From Deltaproteobacteria bacterium UBA5205 (GTDB taxonomy: Bacteria > Desulfobacterota > Syntrophorhabdia > Syntrophorhabdales > Syntrophorhabdaceae), in NCBI GenBank assembly GCA_002412715.1, contig DHVP01000036.1, positions 98,644 to 151,449 of the forward strand: a stretch of 52,806 nucleotides of DNA, given 5' to 3'. The notes below the pieces were generated by a model. The model did not search any database and was not told the DNA's origin. It worked only from the letters and a program-made list of their open reading frames with translations. Shown in pieces: positions 30,851 through 39,188 of this stretch; the stretch's first letter is position 1; every line of letters begins with the position of its first letter. The translations under genes and the position numbers were made by a program.

Positions 30851-32452
30851 ATGAAACTATTTTCAACATCAGTATGCGGCATCCTGGTTACTTTAGCCAT
30901 CATTGCCAATTGTTTTGGGGCTTCCCTCCCAAAATACACTATCACCGCTTCAGCAGATACGGGAGGATCCATCTCTCCTTCGGGGACGACAACTGTAAAC
31001 GCCTGGAGCAATCAGACATTCAGGATTACCCCACGCAGCGGATACGCCATCAGTAATGTCACGGTAGACGGTGATTCACTGGGGGCAATATCGTCATATA
31101 GGTTTATGAATGTAAGGGCGAACCACACGATTCGGGCAAGCTTCCGGTATGTCTCGGGAAGCACGACGTATACGCTTACGATAACGAAAGCCGGCACCGG
31201 GTCGGGAACGGTAATGGCCAATCCGGCGGGACCCACCTATGCGTACGGGACACGGGTCACACTGACGGCAACGCCCGACGCGAACTCGGTATTCGTGGGA
31301 TACTCGGGTGCGTGCACCGGGCTTACATGCAGCGGAACAATGACAAGGAATGTTGGCGTTGCCGCCACATTCAACACAAAAACGGCTGCATCCTACATGA
31401 TCACCGCATCCGCAGGATCGGGCGGGTCTGTCTCGCCGGCGGGTACCGTAAGCGTTGCATCGGGATCAGGAAAGACCTTTACGATTACGCCCAATTCCGG
31501 GTATGCCGTCTCTAATGTTGCGGTAGATGGCCAATCAGTAGGGGCTGTCAAAGCCTATACGTTTACGAACGTGACGTCGAATCATACTATAACGGCGAAC
31601 TTTGCAACGCAAGGCTCGACAGCAAACACGCTTCTGCTATATGAAGGTTTCGAGGACCTCAACTGGGCATACCGTTCATGGTATGACAACACGGCGCATG
31701 GCCTCCTGGCGACATCCGGCTGTTACTCAGGAAATTGTCTGCAATGGTCCTGGAATGCAGGGGCAACGATACCCACAAATGGTGCAGGCATTCGTAAACT
31801 CTTCACCCCAACGGAAGAAGTCTTCTTCACATACTACGTGAAAGTATCTTCCAACTGGCGGGGAAGCGGGGTTTCCTACCATCCTCACATGATCATGCTC
31901 TTAAGTGATCAGGATGCGCCTTACCAGGCTCCTGCACGTGCTAACCTGAATACCTATTTCGAAATTAATGGCAGTGATCCAAATATAAACCCGGTGTTCG
32001 TGATCCAGGATAGCGTAGTTATCAATACACAACACGGGAATCCTCCGGTCAATCTTGCAGGAACTACGGAAAACCGTGCTGTTGCCGGATGCAATGGAGA
32101 TCTTGGAGACCCGGGAACATCTCCAGAGAGCTGTTACCAATCAGGAGGTACCTGGTATAACGGCAGACAGTGGAAAGATACTGCAACGGTTTTGTCCCCG
32201 AATACCTGGTACAAGATCGATTATCATCTCAAAATGAACACTGTTTCCAATGGTGTAGCCCGTGCTGACGGTATTCTTCAACAGTGGGTCAATGGTGTGC
32301 CGACAATTCAAAAAACCAATATGGTTTACAGGACAGGTCAGCAGCCAACCAAGAAATGGAAACAGTTATTCTTTGGACCATACATAGGTGACGGTTCACC
32401 CATCACCCAAACAATGTGGATAGATGAACTGTCGATCCATAATTCGAATTAA
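30851..32452 (+). CDS. secreted protein with three InlB-type repeats and a lectin/polysaccharide-lyase-like C-terminus
   Basis: The 533-aa product has a signal peptide and then three divergent InlB-type (flg_new_2-like) beta repeats at about residues 25-105, 107-180 and 183-265. Each runs YTITASA.GGSISPSG to N.TI.A.F; repeats 1 and 3 are closest. The C-terminal 265 residues look like a jelly-roll domain (LLLYEGFEDLNWAYRSWYD...MWIDELSIHNS), the form seen in polysaccharide lyases and laminarinase-like lectins; I cannot name the substrate. GTWYNGRQWKDTATVLSPNTWYKIDYHLKMN is a typical inner strand set. AGGAGG precedes the ATG. A sigma-54 promoter upstream suggests nitrogen- or envelope-related control. 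It ends at a strong hairpin. Confidence 0.8.
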   Translation: MKLFSTSVCGILVTLAIIANCFGASLPKYTITASADTGGSISPSGTTTVNAWSNQTFRITPRSGYAISNVTVDGDSLGAISSYRFMNVRANHTIRASFRYVSGSTTYTLTITKAGTGSGTVMANPAGPTYAYGTRVTLTATPDANSVFVGYSGACTGLTCSGTMTRNVGVAATFNTKTAASYMITASAGSGGSVSPAGTVSVASGSGKTFTITPNSGYAVSNVAVDGQSVGAVKAYTFTNVTSNHTITANFATQGSTANTLLLYEGFEDLNWAYRSWYDNTAHGLLATSGCYSGNCLQWSWNAGATIPTNGAGIRKLFTPTEEVFFTYYVKVSSNWRGSGVSYHPHMIMLLSDQDAPYQAPARANLNTYFEINGSDPNINPVFVIQDSVVINTQHGNPPVNLAGTTENRAVAGCNGDLGDPGTSPESCYQSGGTWYNGRQWKDTATVLSPNTWYKIDYHLKMNTVSNGVARADGILQQWVNGVPTIQKTNMVYRTGQQPTKKWKQLFFGPYIGDGSPITQTMWIDELSIHNSN

Positions 32453-32481
32453 CAGAGAGGTTGACGTCAGCCAGCCCAAAG

Positions 32482-32530
32482 AATCCCTGTAGAAATGTTC
32501 TCTCAATGGGACATCCTCTACAGGGATTTC
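32482..32530 (+). terminator. intrinsic terminator after secreted repeat protein
   Basis: AATCCCTGTAGA (32482-32493) pairs with TCTACAGGGATT (32517-32528) over 12 bp and is followed by TTC. The 23-nt loop is larger than usual. Confidence 0.7.
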
Positions 32531-32939
32531 CTGTTGTGATGCCGGCGCTAGTAGGCCTGACCCGCGAAGCAAAGCAGGGCTGCATTGATTAGGGTTGAAT
32601 TAACCGTTTCTTCGATCCTGGCGTTTTGGCTTTTCGTATAATATTTCCTTAACCGCCATCTCTGCGACCTGTAGAAATGAACGGCGATCCATGACCACCA
32701 AGGCCCGAGCGAGCTCCAGGGTACCGCTGGCGACTGACGCCCCGTGACGGGCATTATAACTTCAGGAAAAGGCACGCAGGTCCCGCCCGGGATAAGCACG
32801 ACGGCGATTGAATGTCCGTCGTATATTTAGGATGTAAAAGGATATAAAAGTTCCCGATGAAGTACAATTGTGTGCACAATTGCAATTCAAGATACAGAAA
32901 AGAAAAGCAAGATGAGTTGTATGCCCTCGAACTAATTAA
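32529..32939. other. spacer before the island boundary
   Basis: No gene is convincing. An 83-codon frame on the minus strand (32548-32799) has a Trp-rich stretch (VPWSSLGPWWSWIAVHFYRS) but no good ribosome site. CAATTGTG-TG-CACAATTG (32865-32882) is a perfect 8-bp-arm palindrome that could be an operator. Confidence 0.35.
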
Positions 32940-32998
32940 TGCCTGGGACGAGAATCGAACTCGTACAGCCGCTAGGACCGAGGGAGTTTAAGTCCCTA
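32940..32998 (-). repeat. 3' half of tRNA-Leu(UAA): island attachment site
   Basis: Read on the minus strand this is a complete 3' half of a class II tRNA. It has an anticodon arm AGGGA-CTTAAAC-TCCCT (anticodon UAA), a long variable arm, a T-arm ACGAG-TTCGATT-CTCGT, the acceptor strand CCCAGGC and discriminator A. The D-arm and 5' acceptor strand are missing. It lies 157 bp from the integrase start, as expected when an island inserts into a tRNA 3' end and leaves a duplicated fragment. From its orientation, the intact tRNA should lie at the right end of the island, outside the window. Confidence 0.85.
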
Positions 32999-33154
32999 AA
33001 CAACGATTTCACAATATTTCATAAAACATCACTAACATGTTGACATTCAAGGCAAAGATGTTATGATAGTATCATTAAGCGTCATTCAATATCAGTGCAT
33101 TTCACGGAAAAAAGCGGGACTATAGCGGGACAGAATATTGAAAGGGTGGAAGGG

Positions 33155-34384
33155 ATGACAGAATGGATCAAAACAAATTTCCCAGGAGTTCGTTATCGTG
33201 AACATAAAAGTCGTAGACATGGTAAGGTCCGTGACAAATATTTCACCATACGTTACAAAGTTAGCGGTAAAGATAAAGAAGAAGGTTTAGGGTGGTCCTC
33301 GGAGGAATGGTCGGCCGCCAAGGCATATGACCAATTAAAAGAACTCAAAGAAAATATCAAAAGGGGTGATGGTCCTCAAACCATGGCAGAGAAAAGGGCT
33401 ATGGAGGCTCATCGAAAAGAAACCGAAAGAGCGGAGCGGGAAGCTGATGAAAAAGAACAGATAACTTTTAAGCAGTATTTCGATGATACGTACTATCCTG
33501 CCTCTAGAATTCATAAGAAGAAGCATACATATAGCAAAGAAGAAACTCATTTCCGTATTTGGATTGCACCGGTTATCGGAAATAAGCCGCTAAAGAAGGT
33601 ATCGGAATTTGATATTAGGCGGATAACAAAGAACATCTTGGATGCCGGGAAAGCACCACGGACCGCACAATACATTATGGCGACGATAAGGCAGGTATGG
33701 AACATGGCACGACGGGATGGTCTTACAAATATCGACTCGCCCACGAAAAACGTCAAGATCCCTAAATTCGATAACAGGCGGCAAAGATTTTTAAGTCAGG
33801 CGGAAGCTAGCCTTCTTTTGAATATGCTAAAGGAAAAGAGTGAACAGGTTTACCAGATGGCTTTTCTGGGTTTATACACGGGTATGAGAGCGTCGGAAAT
33901 ATTTAATTTGACCTGGGGTTGTATAGATACCGATAGAAGCCTTATTACGATTATGGATGCGAAGAGTGGCCATGGCCGTACTGCCTTTATGATAAGGCAG
34001 GTCAAGTCAATGTTTCTTGATATGACAAAGGGCAAGAATGATGATCTTGTTTTCCCCAATAAAGCAGGTGGAGTTTATTATGAGATTCCCCATACGTTCA
34101 AAAAGGCTATTGAAAAATTGAAATTTAACGATGGTGTTGGGGATCCCAGGCAACGAGTGTGTTTTCACACTTTAAGACATTCCTTTGGTTCATGGCACGC
34201 CGAGGCCGGGACTGATCTTTATGTTATAAAGTCTTTGATGGGGCACGGTAGCATAACTCTTACCGAACGTTATAGCCATCTATCACTGGGGACCCTGCAA
34301 AACGCCACAAAGAACCTTGAAGAGGCTGTTAACCGAACCGGGCAGGATAAGGATGAGCGGGCGGTGAACTATGAAAAAGAATAG
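33155..34384 (+). CDS. tyrosine-type site-specific integrase
   Basis: The 409-aa recombinase inserts and excises the island at the tRNA-Leu site. The N-terminal part has an arm-type DNA-binding region (residues 10-50) and a highly charged linker helix (MEAHRKETERAEREADEKEQ). A SAM-like core-binding domain follows, then the catalytic domain with Arg in GLYTGMRASEI, HTLRH, the GHGSITLTERYSHL segment with the nucleophile Tyr, and a central Lys (DAKSGHGR). The ATG at 33155 has AAAGGGTGG nearby; a GTG at 33095 is possible. Codon use is more AT-rich than in the operon downstream. Confidence 0.93.
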   Translation: MTEWIKTNFPGVRYREHKSRRHGKVRDKYFTIRYKVSGKDKEEGLGWSSEEWSAAKAYDQLKELKENIKRGDGPQTMAEKRAMEAHRKETERAEREADEKEQITFKQYFDDTYYPASRIHKKKHTYSKEETHFRIWIAPVIGNKPLKKVSEFDIRRITKNILDAGKAPRTAQYIMATIRQVWNMARRDGLTNIDSPTKNVKIPKFDNRRQRFLSQAEASLLLNMLKEKSEQVYQMAFLGLYTGMRASEIFNLTWGCIDTDRSLITIMDAKSGHGRTAFMIRQVKSMFLDMTKGKNDDLVFPNKAGGVYYEIPHTFKKAIEKLKFNDGVGDPRQRVCFHTLRHSFGSWHAEAGTDLYVIKSLMGHGSITLTERYSHLSLGTLQNATKNLEEAVNRTGQDKDERAVNYEKE

Positions 34385-34418
34385 AAGAATCAATATCCCC
34401 TTCCCGTAAATATTTCCA

Positions 34419-34434
34419 TACGGATTAATCCGTA
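34419..34434. promoter_or_regulatory. perfect 16-bp palindrome, possible operator
   Basis: TACGGATTAATCCGTA is an exact palindrome 77 bp before the DUF932 gene, and a TTGACA (34440-34445) lies directly after it. No good -10 is at the right distance, so the promoter is uncertain, but the position fits a repressor or activator site. Confidence 0.45.
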
Positions 34435-34510
34435 CTTTGTTGACAAGTAATACTGTGACACCCTGTTGTCATCCACGGTCGGTATAAGGAATAGGAAAGG
34501 GAGGGTCATT

Positions 34511-35446
34511 ATGGCGCATTTAGTAGAATCGATGATGTATGTGGGCAAGACCCCTTGGCATGGTTTGGGGAAAGAAATGCCAGAGGGGAAGAAACTCGGG
34601 ATTGATGAGGCCCTTATTGCCGCCGGCCTCGATTGGGACGTGGATCTCCGGCGCTTGTACACGGAGGATGGATTTACACTACTCAACATTCACGAGCGTT
34701 ACGCCGTGTGCCGGCAGGAGGACAATGCCGTTCTTGGCATCGTTGGTCCCGAGTACACCCCCTTGCAGAATAAAGAGGCTTTCGCATGGTTCCAACCCTT
34801 TCTCGATACCGCGGATGTTACCTTGGAGACGGCGGGTAGCCTTAGGGGGGGCAGGTGGGTGTGGGTCCTTGCTAGAGTTCAGAGAGCGGGTTTAATGGTA
34901 GGCGCCGGCGACGAGGTTGCGCACTATGTTCTCCTTTCCAACTCCCATGACGGTTCCCTTGCGGTACGGGTCGGTTTCACTCCTATACGGGTGGTCTGCA
35001 ATAATACGCTCTGTCTCGCCCACGAATCGGAGGCGAGCAAGCTCCTCAGGGTAAGACACACTGCTCGGCTCCTTAAGAACCTCGATGATATTCGCGAGAT
35101 CATGGATATTGCACACGAAGAGTTCTGTGCCACCATAGAACAATACAGGGCCCTGATGAAGAAAGAGATCAACCAGAAAGACCTTGTTAAGTACGTGAAA
35201 CTGGTATTTGACCTGCCCGAGAAGGGCGGCAGGGAGCTTATCTCAAACATCGCCTATCTATTGGAATATGGCAGAGGGTCAAATATGGCCGGCAACACCT
35301 ACTGGGGTGCCTATAACGCTGTTACTGAATACCTCAACTACTTCCGTGGAAAGACCCAGGACAATACCTTGAGCAGCCTATGGTTTGGTGCCAGCTTTCA
35401 GGTGAGCAAGAGGGCCCTCGATGTGGCGATCGAGATGGCGTCATAG
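34511..35446 (+). CDS. DUF932 / phage-plasmid-like protein (TIGR03299 type)
   Basis: The 311-aa protein matches the phage/plasmid-like DUF932 family. Marks are the N-terminal YVGKTPWHGLGKEMPEG, then NKEAFAWFQPFLD, VWVLARVQRAG, HYVLLSNSHDGSLAVRVGFT, PIRVVCNNTLCLAH and the C-terminal NTYWGAYNAVTEYLNYFRGK. Family members are common on plasmids, phages and islands; their biochemical role is not established (anti-restriction has been suggested for related genes). GGGAGGG precedes the ATG. It lies between the integrase and the defence operon and probably belongs to the mobility part of the island. Confidence 0.88.
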   Translation: MAHLVESMMYVGKTPWHGLGKEMPEGKKLGIDEALIAAGLDWDVDLRRLYTEDGFTLLNIHERYAVCRQEDNAVLGIVGPEYTPLQNKEAFAWFQPFLDTADVTLETAGSLRGGRWVWVLARVQRAGLMVGAGDEVAHYVLLSNSHDGSLAVRVGFTPIRVVCNNTLCLAHESEASKLLRVRHTARLLKNLDDIREIMDIAHEEFCATIEQYRALMKKEINQKDLVKYVKLVFDLPEKGGRELISNIAYLLEYGRGSNMAGNTYWGAYNAVTEYLNYFRGKTQDNTLSSLWFGASFQVSKRALDVAIEMAS

Positions 35447-35795
35447 AGGAAGAATGGTTAAAATGGTTCCTTTTCCGGTGATTTTCCTTGAAGTTCCGAG
35501 GCTGAAGGGGTAAAACGATAATGGAGTATCGGGGCTATTGGCGGTGTAAACACCATCACCCTATCAGTAAATTGTAAAAGCGGAAAGCTCTCCAGTCATT
35601 TCATCGTAGGTAAGCATCTGGGCCTTCACATGGGTTAGGGGGTTTCAATGAAGCACTACGGCGCCACCATCTGTACGTACTTCAAAAAAGACCTGGTCAG
35701 ATAAAACCCTCGCAAAGAGGGGAAAGGGGAACATGGACCTTACCCTCAAGAAGTCTTGCTAAGGAATTCACGATTTCAAGCACGGGAAATACCCT
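35447..35795. other. 349-bp spacer upstream of the helicase operon
   Basis: Only fragments of frames are present. A 17-codon frame (MKHYGATICTYFKKDLVR region, near 35648) and an open, start-less frame before it suggest a decayed small gene. The operon promoter should be here, but I could not fix -10 and -35 boxes. Confidence 0.35.
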
Positions 35796-38700
35796 ATGCC
35801 CCAGATATTTGACAACATAGAGAAGAACCTCCTTACCGCTCTTTCCCAAGCCATGGGGGTTTCGGAGCGGGCCGACTTTTGTGTTGGCTACTTCAACCTG
35901 CGTGGGTGGCGACAGGTCGATTCGCTCGTCGAGAGGTGGGTCGGCGGAGACGGACACTGCTGCAGGCTTCTCGTGGGCATGCAGCAAATGCCGCAGGATC
36001 AACTCAGGGCCGCCATGAGCCTCACCGGGGCGGAAGACCAGATCGATCAGGCCACGGCCATTGCTTTGAAGCGGAAGCTCGCACAGGACTTCCGCGATCA
36101 GTTGATGGTGGGCATTCCAACAAATGCGGACGAGGAGGGCCTTCGTCGGCTCGCGTCTCAGATTACAAATCGAAAGCTGATTGTTAAGCTCTTTCTGCGA
36201 CATCCCCTGCATGCCAAGCTGTACTTGTTATTTCGACACGATCTCTTGAACCCGAAGATTGGTTACCTCGGCAGCAGCAATCTCACTCTGGCAGGCCTCT
36301 CCAAGCAGGGAGAGCTCAATGTTGACGTCCTTGACCTCGATGCATGCGACAAGCTATCCAAGTGGTTCGAGGACCGGTGGAACGACAGATTCTGCATCGA
36401 CATTTCCCAGGAGCTCGTTGACATCATCAACAATAGCTGGGCGCGGCCCGAGCCGATCCCTCCATACCATATCTATATCAAGATGGCCTATCACCTTTCG
36501 CAGGAAGCCCGCTCAGGGTTGACAGAGTTCCGCATCCCGAGCGACTTCGGGAACAAACTCTTTGAGTTTCAGAAGGCAGCGGTCAAGATCGCAGCGCACC
36601 ATCTGAACAAGCGCGGTGGCGTCCTGATCGGTGATGTGGTGGGCCTCGGTAAAACCCTTATGGCCACCGCCCTTGCCCGCATCTTCGAGGATGACCACGG
36701 TGTCGAGACTCTCATCATCTGCCCGAAGAACCTGGCGTCCATGTGGGAAGACTACCGGCAACAGTATCGCTTGAGGGCCAGGGTGCTTTCCATCACTCGG
36801 GTCCAGCACGAGCTTCCCGATTTACGGCGCTTCCGACTGGTTCTGATCGATGAAAGTCACAACCTGCGCAACCGGGAGGGTAGCCGCTACCGGGCAATCG
36901 CAGAGTATATCGCCGTCAACGACAGCCGGGTGATCCTGCTCTCTGCCACACCCTACAATAAGACCTATCTCGATTTATCAAATCAACTCCGCCTCTTCAT
37001 CGAGGAACAAAAGGACATCGGCATCCGTCCAGAAAAGCTCCTTCGGGAACTCGGTGAGATGGAGTTCATCCGGCGCCATCAGTGCCCCGTTCGTTCTCTG
37101 TCGGCCTTCGAGAAGAGCGAATATACCGATGACTGGCGTGACCTGATGCGGCTCTATCTCGTTCGCCGTACTCGTAGCTTTATCCAGGAGAACTACGCCA
37201 AAACCGATCGCAAGCGCGACCGCAAATACCTTGAGTTCCCTGATGGCACGCGATCCTACTTTCCAACCCGTCTTGCCCGAACGGTGAAATTCGAAATTAA
37301 TGAGAAGGACCCAGGGGATCAGTACGCGCGCCTCTTCGCCGACCACGTGGTGGCTGCGGTAAATGATCTGACGCTACCCCGTTACGGATTGGGCAACTAC
37401 GAGAGGCCGTCGCCCCATAAGCCGCCGACGCCAGACGAAGCGCGGGTCCTGGCTGATCTGTCCCGCGCAGGTACCCGCCTGAAAGGATTCTGCCGAACCA
37501 ACCTGTTCAAACGCTTGGAAAGCAGTGGCCACGCCTTTAATCTCTCAGTGGAGCGCCACATTCTTCGCAACTTCATCTGTCTCCATGCCATTGAGCACGG
37601 CCTGCCCATACCGATCGGCACGCAGGACATGGGTCTCCTTGATACATGGGCCAATGATCGGGACTCGGATCTATGGGACCCGGCAGCCGACGATAATGAC
37701 AACGATCTAAGCATCGATCCTGCCGTGGGGATGCCCTCCATCGTGACTGAGGAGGATTTTCGTAATCGGGCGGCTCACCTGTATGACAGCTACTGGAAAC
37801 AGTTCCGGCGCCGATTCAAGTGGCTCAAACCGGAGCTTTTCAGCGACGATCTTGCTGAAGACCTGAGCAAGGACGCGGCGGCTCTGATGAGGGTCCTCAA
37901 GGATGCCGGAGCCTGGGACCCAAACAGCGACACCAAGCTGCAGGAGCTCCTGACGGTACTCACCAAACAGCACCCCAACGACAAGATTCTGGTCTTCTCG
38001 CAGTTTGCCGACACGGTTGACTATCTCACCCGTCAACTGAAGGCCAAAGGGCTCCCGGCCCTCGAAGGTGTAACCGGCGATACCGACGACCCCACCGCTA
38101 TCGCCTACAGGTTCAGCCCCATCAGCAACGACAAGCGTAAAAAGATCGATGCAGCCAAAGAACTCCGCGTCGTTCTTGCTACAGACGTACTGAGCGAAGG
38201 TCAGAACCTTCAGGATTGTTCCATAATCGTAAACTATGACCTCCCCTGGGCCATCATCCGCCTGATCCAGCGCGCGGGACGTGTTGACCGTATCGGCCAG
38301 CAGTCGGACACTATTCTTTGCTACTCCTTCCTGCCCGCCGATGGCGTCGAGCGGATCATCCGGCTCCGTTCGAGGGTGTGCCAGCGATTGCAGGAAAATG
38401 CCGAGGTCGTCGGTGCTGATGAGACATTCTTCGAGGACCAGGACGACTCCCAGGCCATCCGAGACCTCTTTACCGAAAAAGCCGGGATCCTCGACGGCGA
38501 TGAAGACACCGAAGTCGATCTCGCCTCATATGCTTATCAGATTTGGAAGAACGCCATCGACCGTGATCCCGACCTTGAGAAGACCATCCCTGCCATGCCC
38601 AACGTACTTTACTCGACCAAGCCTCACAAAGCGACCGGCGACCAACCTGAAGGAGCGCTGGTCTACCTGCGAACCGCCGATGGTAACGACGCCCTGGCCT

Positions 38701-39188
38701 GGATCAATCAAGAAGGAAAAAGCGTCACCGAGTCGCAGTTTGCGATCCTGAAAGCTGCCGAATGCCCACCTGCCACCCCGGCCCTTCAGCGCCACGACCG
38801 CCATCATGCTATGGTCGCCGAGGGTGTACGGCTGATTGTGGAGACGGAGAAATCGGTGGGTGGCCAGCTCGGGCGCCCGTCGGGCGCCCGCTTCCGAACG
38901 TACGAGCGGCTCAAGGCGTATGCCGAATCCATAAACGGCACTCTGTTCGCCACGCCTGAACTGTTCAAGGCCATTGAGGACATCTACAAGTGCCCCTTGC
39001 TCCAAACGGCCGTTGACACACTGAACCGGCAGCTGAAAAGCGGTGTCTCCAACGAAGAGTTGGCCCAACTGGTGGTGTCTCTCCGCGCCGATGGTCGCCT
39101 GTGCAGGGTAGCCGAAGACGGGGAATCGACGGAACCTCAGGTGATTTGTTCCATGGGGCTTCGAGAGCAGGAAGGAAATAAGACATGA
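35796..39188 (+). CDS. PLD-SNF2 helicase of a defence operon
   Basis: The 1130-aa protein fuses an N-terminal phospholipase-D-like domain (residues 20-200, one HxK motif HAKLYLL at 139-145 with GSSN at 160-162) to an SNF2-type helicase. Helicase motifs are Walker A GDVVGLGKT (279-287), DESH (352-355), SATPYN (383-388), and in the C-terminal lobe ILVFSQFADT, VLSEGQNLQDCSIIVNYDLPW and IQRAGRVDRIGQ. A single HKD copy implies either dimerisation to make a nuclease or a DNA-binding role. Such proteins translocate on duplex DNA. The stop overlaps the methylase start (ATGA), so the first two genes are translationally coupled. It may recognise foreign DNA and load the downstream effectors, which is inference. 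Confidence 0.85.
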   Translation: MPQIFDNIEKNLLTALSQAMGVSERADFCVGYFNLRGWRQVDSLVERWVGGDGHCCRLLVGMQQMPQDQLRAAMSLTGAEDQIDQATAIALKRKLAQDFRDQLMVGIPTNADEEGLRRLASQITNRKLIVKLFLRHPLHAKLYLLFRHDLLNPKIGYLGSSNLTLAGLSKQGELNVDVLDLDACDKLSKWFEDRWNDRFCIDISQELVDIINNSWARPEPIPPYHIYIKMAYHLSQEARSGLTEFRIPSDFGNKLFEFQKAAVKIAAHHLNKRGGVLIGDVVGLGKTLMATALARIFEDDHGVETLIICPKNLASMWEDYRQQYRLRARVLSITRVQHELPDLRRFRLVLIDESHNLRNREGSRYRAIAEYIAVNDSRVILLSATPYNKTYLDLSNQLRLFIEEQKDIGIRPEKLLRELGEMEFIRRHQCPVRSLSAFEKSEYTDDWRDLMRLYLVRRTRSFIQENYAKTDRKRDRKYLEFPDGTRSYFPTRLARTVKFEINEKDPGDQYARLFADHVVAAVNDLTLPRYGLGNYERPSPHKPPTPDEARVLADLSRAGTRLKGFCRTNLFKRLESSGHAFNLSVERHILRNFICLHAIEHGLPIPIGTQDMGLLDTWANDRDSDLWDPAADDNDNDLSIDPAVGMPSIVTEEDFRNRAAHLYDSYWKQFRRRFKWLKPELFSDDLAEDLSKDAAALMRVLKDAGAWDPNSDTKLQELLTVLTKQHPNDKILVFSQFADTVDYLTRQLKAKGLPALEGVTGDTDDPTAIAYRFSPISNDKRKKIDAAKELRVVLATDVLSEGQNLQDCSIIVNYDLPWAIIRLIQRAGRVDRIGQQSDTILCYSFLPADGVERIIRLRSRVCQRLQENAEVVGADETFFEDQDDSQAIRDLFTEKAGILDGDEDTEVDLASYAYQIWKNAIDRDPDLEKTIPAMPNVLYSTKPHKATGDQPEGALVYLRTADGNDALAWINQEGKSVTESQFAILKAAECPPATPALQRHDRHHAMVAEGVRLIVETEKSVGGQLGRPSGARFRTYERLKAYAESINGTLFATPELFKAIEDIYKCPLLQTAVDTLNRQLKSGVSNEELAQLVVSLRADGRLCRVAEDGESTEPQVICSMGLREQEGNKT

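Noticed and set aside
32548..32799. 83-codon Trp-rich minus-strand frame
   Set aside because: No usable ribosome site or recognised family; kept only as a note in the spacer entry.
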